The position numbers were made by a program, and so were the translations under genes. Source: an uncultured bacterium (lineage in GTDB: Bacteria > Verrucomicrobiota > Kiritimatiellia > RFP12 > UBA3636). From it: a stretch of 32,745 nt of DNA. The stretch is from the NCBI GenBank assembly GCA_902761575.1, contig CACWKU010000009.1:1-32745 (forward strand), written 5' to 3'. Positions 6,987 to 14,076 of the stretch are shown in pieces (position 1 is the stretch's first letter; each line of letters opens with the position of its first letter). The notes below the pieces were generated by a model that saw only the letters and a list, made by a program, of their open reading frames with translations, was not told where the DNA came from and made no database searches.

Positions 6987-8294
6987 CGCGCCGATGTAGG
7001 CGCGGATGCTGGAGCCGATGCGCTCGAGCGTGCGGGCGCGCTCGGCGTCGTCGGGGTTTAGCAGCGTGATGCGGAAGCCGTTGAGGTCCGTGTGGAAGCC
7101 CGTGAGCGGCGTCACGCAGACGCCGTCCGAGCCCATCATGTAGTGGACGAAGCGCTTGTCGGGGGCGACGCCCTCGTTGCTCTTCTCGACGAACGCGCGC
7201 ACGGCGGGGTCGGCGATCGGGAGCGACTGGCCGGGCTGCAGGACGCCGTCCTCGAACGTGACGGCGTAGTAGAACGCGCCGTGCACGGGGCGCGCGATGA
7301 CGCCGGGGACGGTGCGGAAGTACTCGTAGACCTGGTTGGCGCGCGCCTCGAACATCTTCGCGCGGCGCGCCTTGAGGGCCGGCCAGCGCGGATCGCCGTA
7401 GATGCGCGGCAGCGCCATCTGGGGGAGCGTGGTGGAGCACACCTCCATCATCTTGCTCTTCACGAGGATGCCGCAATACTCGTTGAACGCGGGGGACGCC
7501 TTGCGGTTGAGCATCTCGATCCAGCCGCAGCGCGAGCCGGGCCACGGCACGTCCTTGCTGAGGCCGCGAAGCGCGAGGCCGGGCACGTCGTCGCCGAGCA
7601 CCTGCGAGAGGTGGACCTTCTCGACGCCGTTGAAGACGATGTTGCAGTAGATCTCGTCGCAGATCACGAAGAGGCCGTACTTGCGCGCGATGGCGACGAT
7701 GCCCTCGAGCGTCTTGCGGGGGTAGACCGCGCCCGTCGGGTTGTCGGGATTGACGAGCGCGATCGCGACGACCTGCGGGTTGTAGCGGACCTTGTTCTCG
7801 ATCTCCTCGAGGTCGGGCAGCCAGCCCGAGGCGGGGTCCAGGCGGAACTGCAGGTGCGGGTAGTCGCCGCGCTTGCCCTCGTTGGAGGTGTGCGTGGGGT
7901 AGGAGGGCGACGGCATGAGCACGCGCGCGTCCTTCTTCATCAGGTCGTAGATCTTGTCGACGCCGTCCGCGATGCCGTTGAGGAAGAGGATGTCGTCCGG
8001 CCCGACCTTCGTGCCGCCGGGGCGCTCGTTCGCCTTGGCGGCGAGGAACTCGCGCGTGGCGAGGACGCCGCGGCTGGGGCAGTAGGCGAAGGACTTCTCG
8101 TCGTTCGCGACGAGGTCCGCGACGATCTCCTTGATCCAGGGCTCGACCTTCTCGCCCGCCGCGACGGGGTCGCCGATGTTCTCCCACGTGATGGGGCGGC
8201 CCATGCGCTGGAGCGCGTGGCCGAAGTCCACGATCTCGCGGATCTCGTAGTGGAGGTTGCGGTAGCCTTCGAGGACGATGGGGGGGTGCTGCAT
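6984..8294 (-). CDS. PLP-dependent class I/II aminotransferase
   Basis: This 436-residue fold-type I aminotransferase is probably cytoplasmic and active in amino-acid metabolism (aspartate/alanine or aromatic type). Motifs are GVLATREFL (76-84), NPDNPTGAV (182-190), CDEIY (212-216, PLP-binding Asp213), the Schiff-base Lys247 in LRGLSKDVPWPG, and the substrate carboxylate Arg near NGFRITLLNP at the C-terminus. Insertions around 365-395 make it slightly longer than the usual ~400. The substrate cannot be read from the sequence; AlaA/AlaC-like alanine aminotransferases are the closest remembered type. The start is fixed by a TAGAAT box nine bases upstream (leaderless). It is divergent from the SurA-like gene, the two promoters lying back to back. 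Confidence 0.88.
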   Translation of the reverse strand: MQHPPIVLEGYRNLHYEIREIVDFGHALQRMGRPITWENIGDPVAAGEKVEPWIKEIVADLVANDEKSFAYCPSRGVLATREFLAAKANERPGGTKVGPDDILFLNGIADGVDKIYDLMKKDARVLMPSPSYPTHTSNEGKRGDYPHLQFRLDPASGWLPDLEEIENKVRYNPQVVAIALVNPDNPTGAVYPRKTLEGIVAIARKYGLFVICDEIYCNIVFNGVEKVHLSQVLGDDVPGLALRGLSKDVPWPGSRCGWIEMLNRKASPAFNEYCGILVKSKMMEVCSTTLPQMALPRIYGDPRWPALKARRAKMFEARANQVYEYFRTVPGVIARPVHGAFYYAVTFEDGVLQPGQSLPIADPAVRAFVEKSNEGVAPDKRFVHYMMGSDGVCVTPLTGFHTDLNGFRITLLNPDDAERARTLERIGSSIRAYIGA

Positions 8295-8303
8295 GGGGGC
8301 GGG

Positions 8304-8332
8304 ATTCTAGCCGTTCGCCCGCCCGCGCGCAA
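8304..8332 (-). promoter_or_regulatory. promoter of the aminotransferase gene
   Basis: The -35 box TTGCGC (8332..8327), 17 bp and the -10 box TAGAAT (8309..8304) are seen on the minus strand. The ATG at 8294 follows after 9 bases. Confidence 0.8.
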
Positions 8333-8356
8333 GCCCCGGGCGCCCCGCGCGTGCGG

Positions 8357-8385
8357 TTGCATCCCCCGGACCCTTCTGCTAGAAT
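8357..8385 (+). promoter_or_regulatory. promoter of the SurA-like gene
   Basis: The -35 box TTGCAT (8357-8362), 17 bp and the -10 box TAGAAT (8380-8385) are seen. The ATG at 8393 follows after 7 bases. An earlier in-frame ATG at 8384 overlaps the -10 box and so cannot be in the transcript, which decides the start. Confidence 0.85.
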
Positions 8386-8392
8386 GCCGGCC

Positions 8393-9364
8393 ATGCACGA
8401 ACGCACGCCATTCCGGGCCGTCCCGGCTCTTGCCGCCATTCTCCTCGCGCTCGCCGCGGCGCCCGCCGGCGCGGCGCCCGCGGGCGGCCTGGTCGACGGC
8501 CAGGTCGCCGTCGTGAACGGCCGCGCGATCACGTTTTCCGAGGTGGTGCGCGACGTTCCGCTCCACGCCGAGGCGCTGCGCGCGGAGGGCGCCGCCCCGG
8601 CCGACGCCGAGGCCCTCTTCCGCGCCGCGTTCCGCCGCGCGCTCGACGACGCCGAGAACCGCGAGCTCGTCCTGCAGAAGTACGAGCAGGGCGAGATGCG
8701 CCTGCCCGAGCATGCGATCGACCGCTTCGCCGCCGAGACGCTCCAGACGCGCCACGCCGGCAACCTCCAGGAGCTGCAGCGCCAGCTCGCCGCGCGCGGC
8801 GAGACCTACGCCGAATGGCGCGAGAACCTGCAGAAGCAGATGATCGTGATGTCGATGCGCCAGACGTTCGTCGACGGCCACGCGGCCGTCTCCCCGAACG
8901 AGATCGCCGCGGCGTACGAGGCCCGCAGGGCGGAGTTCTCGCGCCCGGCGCGCATGCACCTGCGCGTCGTCTCCGTCCCGGCGGCGGACACCAATGCCGT
9001 CGCGGCCTTCGCCGCGCGCCTCGCCGCGGGCGAGGGCTTCGGCGCCGTGGCGGCGGACCTCGCGCCGGGGCAGGACGGCGACTACGGCTTCGTGGGCGGG
9101 GACAACGCGCTCGCGCCGCTCTTCATGGACGCCGCCTCCGCGCTCGCGGACGGCGCCGCCGCCGGTCCGCTCGAACTGGCGGGCAAGGCGTACTTCCTCC
9201 ACCGGATCGAGTCCGAGGACGCGAAGACCATCCCCCTCGCCGAGGCGTGGGAGACGCTCCGCTCCGACCTCCTCGCCGCCCGCCGCCGCGAGCTCTTCAG
9301 GGCCTGGACCGGCCACCTCCGCGCCGCCGCCTCCATCCGCGAGACCCTCCCCTGGAAGGAGTAG
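8393..9364 (+). CDS. SurA-like periplasmic chaperone / parvulin peptidyl-prolyl isomerase
   Basis: This 323-residue exported protein has a signal peptide over residues 1 to ~28 (hydrophobic AALLALAAAPAGA-type core). After it comes VDGQVAVVNGRAITFSEV, the strand-helix entry typical of the SurA N-terminal chaperone domain, with helical segments to ~170. A single PpiC/parvulin-like domain spans ~175-285 (MHLRVVSVPA at its start, GDYGFVGGDNALAP in the middle), and a C-terminal helix ends at 323. SurA escorts outer-membrane proteins to BamA, which is encoded at 23149-25494. There is one parvulin domain where E. coli SurA has two. The parvulin catalytic residues are not obvious, so the role may be purely chaperone. 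Confidence 0.85.
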   Translation: MHERTPFRAVPALAAILLALAAAPAGAAPAGGLVDGQVAVVNGRAITFSEVVRDVPLHAEALRAEGAAPADAEALFRAAFRRALDDAENRELVLQKYEQGEMRLPEHAIDRFAAETLQTRHAGNLQELQRQLAARGETYAEWRENLQKQMIVMSMRQTFVDGHAAVSPNEIAAAYEARRAEFSRPARMHLRVVSVPAADTNAVAAFAARLAAGEGFGAVAADLAPGQDGDYGFVGGDNALAPLFMDAASALADGAAAGPLELAGKAYFLHRIESEDAKTIPLAEAWETLRSDLLAARRRELFRAWTGHLRAAASIRETLPWKE

Positions 9365-9419
9365 CCTTGCGGTCCCGCGGTTTGGAAGACGATGATCCCC
9401 GTCACATCGGTTTGGTCGG

Positions 9420-9448
9420 TTGCAACGAGGACTCCCTTTTGCTAGAAT
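9420..9448 (+). promoter_or_regulatory. promoter of the surface-polysaccharide operon
   Basis: The -35 box TTGCAA (9420-9425), 17 bp and the -10 box TAGAAT (9443-9448) are seen. An ATG at 9457 follows after 8 bases. It has the same architecture as the chromosomal promoters around it, although the operon it drives has a different base composition. Confidence 0.8.
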
Positions 9449-9456
9449 GCGCCGCC

Positions 9457-9678
9457 ATGCAAATTCTTCCGCCGCCACGGACGCCTCCCCCCGCCGAAGC
9501 ATTCGCCGCGCCGGCGGAAGTTCCGGCCTTTCCGGACATTGATTCAAAAACCGACACCGAACGGCGTCTGTACGAATCACAGGACTTCTACGGGGCCCAG
9601 TTCTCTCCCGACGAGGCTCGAGCCTTTCTGGCGAACCAGACCGGGATGAATGACTTCTCTGTTCCGCGGGGTCTTTGA
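9457..9678 (+). CDS. small hypothetical protein leading the polysaccharide operon
   Basis: This 73-residue ORF begins exactly at the leaderless start dictated by the TAGAAT promoter. The first ~28 residues are Pro/Ala-rich (MQILPPPRTPPPAEAF). The rest is charged and helix-prone (DTERRLYESQDFYGAQ, SPDEARAFLANQTG). There is no signal peptide or membrane segment and no recognised family. Its 3' end overlaps the 5' end of wzm (if wzm starts at 9650) by 29 bases, so it could act as a translated leader for wzm. Base composition changes within it from GC-rich to moderate, so it may straddle the junction of the acquired cluster. A remnant of a longer gene is the main alternative. Confidence 0.6.
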   Translation: MQILPPPRTPPPAEAFAAPAEVPAFPDIDSKTDTERRLYESQDFYGAQFSPDEARAFLANQTGMNDFSVPRGL

Positions 9679-10513
9679 GACGATGAACGGTATTTCCTCA
9701 CTCGTCCTGAGTTTCCTTTCGGTCCCGACAATCGCCTGGCGGAACCGGAGTCTTCTGTTAATGCTTTCCCGTCGCAATGTGGAAAGTCGATACAAAGGAT
9801 CGGTGCTCGGACTTGTGTGGAGCTTCGTGCAGCCGCTTCTAATGATGACAGTCTACACCATCGTATTCGGAGTGTTCTTTGGAGCAACGTGGCCCGGCGA
9901 GATCGGAAGAAATCCCTGGGCTTTTCCCGTGCTTGCTCTTTGCGGCATGTCAACCTTCAGCATCTTCTCAGAAAGCGTTTCCGCCTGTTGCGGGGAGATT
10001 CTCGGAAACCCGAACTATGTCAAGAAGGTGCTCTTTCCGCTGGAGCTGCTGCCCTTTTCGCGGGTGCTTGCAACCGTGGCCTTGAATCTGACCTGGTTCG
10101 TCCTTCTGTTCTTCGGCGCCGTCTTTCTTCTGGGCAGAATTAGTTTCACCATGCTGCTCCTGCCGGTAATGCTCGTCCCGTTGATACTGTTTACGCTCGG
10201 CATCTCGTTCTTTGTCTCATCTCTCAGCGTCTATCTTCGCGACACACAGCATCTGGTATCCGTGGTAATACAGGTTCTTTTCTTCCTGACCCCGATTTTC
10301 TACTCGCTGGAAGGAATTGAACCACGCGCGGCCACAATTCTGAGCATGAGCCCTCTTGCCTACGTCGTCGAGACGATTCGTGCGGTTTTCATCTATGGAC
10401 AGATGCCGAACTGGCATCAGTTTGGCATGGTGACGACGGTCTGCTTCGTCGTCATGCAGCTTGGCTTTGTTTGGTTTGAAAAGACGAAGAAGGGATTTGC
10501 GGATGTCATCTGA
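9650..10513 (+). CDS. wzm: polysaccharide ABC exporter permease (Wzm type)
   Basis: This 287-residue ABC-2-type permease has about six membrane spans. The family signature region is clear: MLSRRNVESRYKGSVLGLVW followed by SFVQPLLMMTVYTIVFGVFF, the amphipathic entry and first spans of Wzm/KpsM-like proteins. Later spans sit around FVLLFFGAVFLLG and LLLPVMLVPLILFTLGISFF, and the typical late segment LFFLTPIFYSLEGI precedes the last span. With Wzt (11864-13099) it would move a completed, lipid-linked polysaccharide across the inner membrane. The start could be ATG 9650 or ATG 9683; neither has a strong Shine-Dalgarno. Unusually, the permease and ATPase genes are separated by the CMP-sugar synthetase gene. 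Confidence 0.92.
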   Translation: MTSLFRGVFETMNGISSLVLSFLSVPTIAWRNRSLLLMLSRRNVESRYKGSVLGLVWSFVQPLLMMTVYTIVFGVFFGATWPGEIGRNPWAFPVLALCGMSTFSIFSESVSACCGEILGNPNYVKKVLFPLELLPFSRVLATVALNLTWFVLLFFGAVFLLGRISFTMLLLPVMLVPLILFTLGISFFVSSLSVYLRDTQHLVSVVIQVLFFLTPIFYSLEGIEPRAATILSMSPLAYVVETIRAVFIYGQMPNWHQFGMVTTVCFVVMQLGFVWFEKTKKGFADVI

Positions 10514-10542
10514 CATCCGACGCCACCAATGGGAGATTGTCC

Positions 10543-11859
10543 ATGAAGGTTTACGCGTTTGTCCCGGCGAAGGGAACGTCAGAACGGGTCGAAAACAAGA
10601 ACATGCGCTTTCTGGACGGCGAGCGCCTGTACGTGCGCGCCCTGAAGACGCTGCTTCGATGCAAGGAGATCGACAAGGTCTTCCTCGACACGGAATCAGA
10701 GGAAATGTATTCCCTTTGCGATTATCTTCCGATCCAGTTCATGAAACGCGACCCGGCGCTCGCCAACAATAAGACGGACGGCCACCGCATGTTCATGAAC
10801 GAGGTCGAGACAAACCCGGATGCCGACATCTATGTCCAGATGCTCTGCACGTCGCCCTTTATCGCTCCGGAAACGATCGATTCGGTCATTCGCGGCCTGA
10901 AGGCCGACGAGCGCCACGACTCCGCCATCCTGATGCGCTCCGAAAAATGCTATGGTTGGAAGGACGGGAAACCGGAATACGACATCCACCACATCCCCAA
11001 CAGCAAAGACCTTCCCCCGACTATCACCGAGACCATGGGCCTGTATGTTCAGCGCAGGGAGAGCGCTCTGCGAACGCATCGCCGTTATGGCGATCGTCCG
11101 CTATTCGTCTATGCCGCGCCCGCCGAACAGGTGGATGTCAACACCCCGGAGGACCTCGCCTTCGCCGAAATTGTCGCCAAGGGCATACGTAGCGCGAAGA
11201 ACCGCCGCCTAGAAATGGTCAAGCACCTGCTGACTTCGTCCGCGATGTCGGACGTGCTTGACGACCTCAAGGTCGAGATCGGGGCGGATTGCGGTGCTGT
11301 CCTGTCCGGCTGGACGACGAACGCCGGAAGCCGCAAAATCATCGGGAGAGCCTCGACACTGCGGCTTCGCCGCCTTGGTCCCGGCGAAGACTTCAACGGA
11401 ATCTACAAGGCCCTTGACTCCTACAGGGGAATGACCGACAACAGCATCATCTGCGTCGAGAACGAAGTTCCCGAATGCGCGTACTTCGGAGGCCTGAATG
11501 CGCGCATGGCGATCCGTGCCGGGGCCGTCGCCGCGATCATCGACGGCAAGACGCGAGACGCCGTCGAGACGGCGCAGTTGAATTTTCCTGTCTATTCGCG
11601 CGGGTACAACGCCCAGGACGTCCGCCGGCGGGCGACGCTTGACTATGTTGACAAGCCGGTTCGCATCGGCGGCGCAAAGGTTTCGCCAGGCGACCTGATT
11701 TTCATCGACGACTGCGCCGCCGTCGTCATCTACCAGAAGCACGAAGACGTCGTCCTGAACCGCGTGTGCGCCACATTCGAGAACGAGACGAATATATCCT
11801 CCGCGATCTTTTCGGGCGAAAGCGCGGACGCCCTTGTCCGGAAATACGGGGCGTTTTGA
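10543..11859 (+). CDS. CMP-ulosonic/acylneuraminate-type cytidylyltransferase fused to RraA-like (aldolase-family) domain
   Basis: This 438-residue two-domain protein starts at ATG 10543 with GGGAG at 10531-10535. The N-terminal domain (1 to ~215) is a CMP-sugar synthetase of the NeuA/PseF type: FVPAKGTSERVENKNMRFLD (6-25) is the CTP-binding loop, MLCTSPFIAPETID (100-113) is the usual follow-up, and EQVDVNTPEDLAFAE (195-209) is the C-terminal metal-site signature. The C-terminal domain (~226-405) is of the RraA/HMG-aldolase family: GGLNARMAIRAGAVAAIIDG (316-335), then KTRD with the Arg338-Asp339 pair, and GDLIFIDDCAAVVIY (383-397). RraA-family aldolases release pyruvate from branched keto acids, and RraA itself binds RNase E. 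The fused domain could make, trim or sense a pyruvate-derived keto-sugar acid before activation; that is inference. No other sugar-precursor gene is in the operon. Confidence 0.87.
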   Translation: MKVYAFVPAKGTSERVENKNMRFLDGERLYVRALKTLLRCKEIDKVFLDTESEEMYSLCDYLPIQFMKRDPALANNKTDGHRMFMNEVETNPDADIYVQMLCTSPFIAPETIDSVIRGLKADERHDSAILMRSEKCYGWKDGKPEYDIHHIPNSKDLPPTITETMGLYVQRRESALRTHRRYGDRPLFVYAAPAEQVDVNTPEDLAFAEIVAKGIRSAKNRRLEMVKHLLTSSAMSDVLDDLKVEIGADCGAVLSGWTTNAGSRKIIGRASTLRLRRLGPGEDFNGIYKALDSYRGMTDNSIICVENEVPECAYFGGLNARMAIRAGAVAAIIDGKTRDAVETAQLNFPVYSRGYNAQDVRRRATLDYVDKPVRIGGAKVSPGDLIFIDDCAAVVIYQKHEDVVLNRVCATFENETNISSAIFSGESADALVRKYGAF

Positions 11860-11863
11860 CAGT

Positions 11864-13099
11864 ATGAAAGACCAAGGCGAAATCGTTATTTCGGTTCGCG
11901 GCGTTTCGAAGTGCTTTGAAATGTACGCGAAGCCGATCCATCGCCTCTTCCAGCTGCTTTTTGCGAGACGAAAAAAGTTCTTCAGGGAGTTCTGGGCGCT
12001 CCAGGACATAGACTTCAACGTCCGCCGCGGGGAATGCGTCGGCATCATCGGTCGCAACGGGGCCGGCAAATCGACGCTCCTCCAGATTGTCACCGGAACG
12101 CTTCAACCGACGTTAGGGACGGTTGAAATCAAGGGGCGGGTTGCGGCGCTGCTGGAACTCGGCAGCGGGTTCAATCCCGAATTCTCCGGACGCGACAACA
12201 TCTACATGAACGCATCCATCCTCGGTCTGGCCAAGGATAAGATCGACGAAAAATACGATGAAATCGTCAGCTTTGCCGACATCGGGGATTTCATCGACCA
12301 GCCGGTTAAGACCTATTCGTCCGGAATGATGGTGCGTCTGGCATTTGCCGTCAATGCATTTGTCGATCCCGACGTTCTCATTGTCGACGAGGCACTTGCC
12401 GTGGGGGACATCGGATTCCAAATGCGGTGCATGCAGCGCCTCCGAGAGCTGATCGCCAGGGGAACCACCCTGCTTTTCGTCACGCACGACCTGGGGCTGG
12501 TCTCGTCGTTCTGCAGCAAGGTGCTTTTCCTTCAGGGCGGACGGCAAATGGCCTTCTCGACCGACGTGGTTGCCACCATAAACGCCTTCAGGGAAAGCGT
12601 CCGGGTTGCGCCGGTCGCCGCCGCTGACGACTCCCGTCGAAACGCCGAGGTGTCGGAATACCGATTCGGAACGCATGACGCCACCATCGAGAGCTGTGAG
12701 GTCTTCGAATCGTTTGAAAAACCTCTGGACCTGAGCGCGATCGTCGCCGGGCGGAAGTATCTTGTTCGGGTGACGATGAACGCCAAAAGAGACATCTCCA
12801 ACGTCGTGCTGGGCATGTCATTCCGGAACAGGGAGGGGGTTGACGTGTGGGGCGAGAACACGGTCGGCATCTTCGGCATGGGATTCCGACTGAAGGCTGG
12901 CGTCAACACACTGGTCTTCGAGACCTGTTTCAACGCCAATGTCGGAGAGTATGGAATCACATGCGGAATTGCCGACATTTCCGTTAACCCCAGAATTGAA
13001 CTGGACCAACGGTGGCCTCTTCGCAAGATCACCGTCGTTTCCGAACACCCGGGCCAGGGCGTATGTTACGGGCCGTGGAACTTCGTGGAGCAAACATGA
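11864..13099 (+). CDS. wzt: polysaccharide ABC exporter ATPase with C-terminal glycan-binding domain (Wzt type)
   Basis: This 411-residue protein starts at ATG 11864, four bases after the previous stop. The ABC domain has Walker A GRNGAGKST (63-71), the signature YSSGM (151-155), Walker B VLIVDEALAVGD (171-182) and switch His208. Residues ~285-410 form a beta-rich C-terminal domain like the Wzt carbohydrate-binding domain (VRVTMNAKRDISNVVLGMSF; GVNTLVFETCFNANVGEYGI). In the O9a-type export paradigm this domain recognises the modified non-reducing end of the finished chain, so its presence implies a chain-terminating cap. The acyltransferases or the CMP-sugar transferase in this operon are candidates to add it. 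The stop overlaps the next start (ATGATG, 13096-13101). Confidence 0.93.
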   Translation: MKDQGEIVISVRGVSKCFEMYAKPIHRLFQLLFARRKKFFREFWALQDIDFNVRRGECVGIIGRNGAGKSTLLQIVTGTLQPTLGTVEIKGRVAALLELGSGFNPEFSGRDNIYMNASILGLAKDKIDEKYDEIVSFADIGDFIDQPVKTYSSGMMVRLAFAVNAFVDPDVLIVDEALAVGDIGFQMRCMQRLRELIARGTTLLFVTHDLGLVSSFCSKVLFLQGGRQMAFSTDVVATINAFRESVRVAPVAAADDSRRNAEVSEYRFGTHDATIESCEVFESFEKPLDLSAIVAGRKYLVRVTMNAKRDISNVVLGMSFRNREGVDVWGENTVGIFGMGFRLKAGVNTLVFETCFNANVGEYGITCGIADISVNPRIELDQRWPLRKITVVSEHPGQGVCYGPWNFVEQT

Positions 13100-14076
13100 T
13101 GGGCGAGGAAGCGTTCAACGCGCCGAACCGCGATGCGATGGTGGACATACTGAAGGGGCTTGCAATTTCGCTCGTCCTTTTCGGACATTGCCGTTCCGAG
13201 TTGAACTACCTGTCGAGGCTTTGCGTTGGTTGCCATATGCCGGCGTTTTTCTTTGCGTCCGGACTCGTTCTTTCGACCAGAAGAAGCATCGCGGGGTTTA
13301 CCCTCTCCAAGTTGCGGACGCTTGCATGGCCCTTCCTGACCGCATCGCTCCTGTACTGGGTCGCGCTGCCCGGTTCCCGCGAATCGATTGTCCGGGACAC
13401 GCTGACGTTCACCGGCAGCGGGCCGCTTTGGTTTTTACCGACGCTCGGCATAGCCCTGCTCGTGGCCCGAATGACCATTGGCTCAGACGGGCGCGTTTGG
13501 TTGAGAGTTGGCCTTCTTCTGCTTTGGCTTGCGACATGTCTTCTGCCGTGGCGCCTTGCACCCGTCATCCACGAATCTCCAGGTCTCGTGATCCTTGTCC
13601 GCTCGGCAATCGCCTTCGGGTTCGTCTATCTCGGTTGGATGGGTCGGGATATCATTCGTGGATGGAGTCTTCGCCGTTTTCTTCCGGCGGCGGCGGCGTA
13701 TTTCCTTCTGGCCGAATTACTGAGGACGCGCTTCGTCTTTGACCTTCGTTGCGCGATCGTTCCCGACGCGGCCGTCTATCTTTCTCTTGCGCTTTGCGGA
13801 ATCGCCGCCCTTGTGCTGGCATCCCGTATCGTTTCACGCCACGAAACCGGGCTCAAACGAGGACTTGTCTGGCTGGGACGAAACAGCCTGTGCCTGATGA
13901 TCACTCACTGGGTTGCCCTTTTCTACATAAAACCGATTGCACAAGAGAGCGTTTCCGGGCACCTTCTCCAACAGCTGGTCTGCTTTGGATTCGTCTTCCC
14001 CTGGTCTCTTGGGGCGACCATACTGGTGGACAGGTACATTCCGTGGTTTGTGAGATTCGGGGGGCGTGCCGCATGA
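13096..14076 (+). CDS. membrane acyltransferase (acyltransferase-3 family)
   Basis: This 326-residue multi-spanning membrane protein opens with the family hallmark RDAMVDILKGLAISLVLFGH (catalytic His) and then GCHMPAFFFASGLVLS. About ten hydrophobic segments follow, including RTLAWPFLTASLLYWVALPG and the late LGRNSLCLMITHWVALFYI. Such enzymes O-acylate (usually acetylate) sugars of surface glycans on the inner membrane or its periplasmic face. It lies between wzt and a glycosyltransferase gene with four-base overlaps on both sides, so it is part of the same operon. The start is ATG 13096; ATG 13099 is possible. Specificity is unknown. Confidence 0.88.
   Translation: MMGEEAFNAPNRDAMVDILKGLAISLVLFGHCRSELNYLSRLCVGCHMPAFFFASGLVLSTRRSIAGFTLSKLRTLAWPFLTASLLYWVALPGSRESIVRDTLTFTGSGPLWFLPTLGIALLVARMTIGSDGRVWLRVGLLLLWLATCLLPWRLAPVIHESPGLVILVRSAIAFGFVYLGWMGRDIIRGWSLRRFLPAAAAYFLLAELLRTRFVFDLRCAIVPDAAVYLSLALCGIAALVLASRIVSRHETGLKRGLVWLGRNSLCLMITHWVALFYIKPIAQESVSGHLLQQLVCFGFVFPWSLGATILVDRYIPWFVRFGGRAA

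Noticed and set aside
8351-8392. Upstream starts (GTG 8351, ATG 8384) for the SurA-like gene
   Set aside because: Both lie within or before the promoter; ATG 8384 overlaps the -10 box, so they cannot be in the transcript.
4972-8763. 1263-codon open frame on the minus strand
   Set aside because: Only the part from ATG 6888 downstream is a coherent protein with signal peptide and Gly-rich domains. Upstream it runs out of frame through the aminotransferase gene, as is common in GC-rich DNA.
9365-9456. Insertion-sequence end or attachment site at the left edge of the low-GC block
   Set aside because: No inverted or direct repeat shared with the right edge (18669-18862) could be found by eye.
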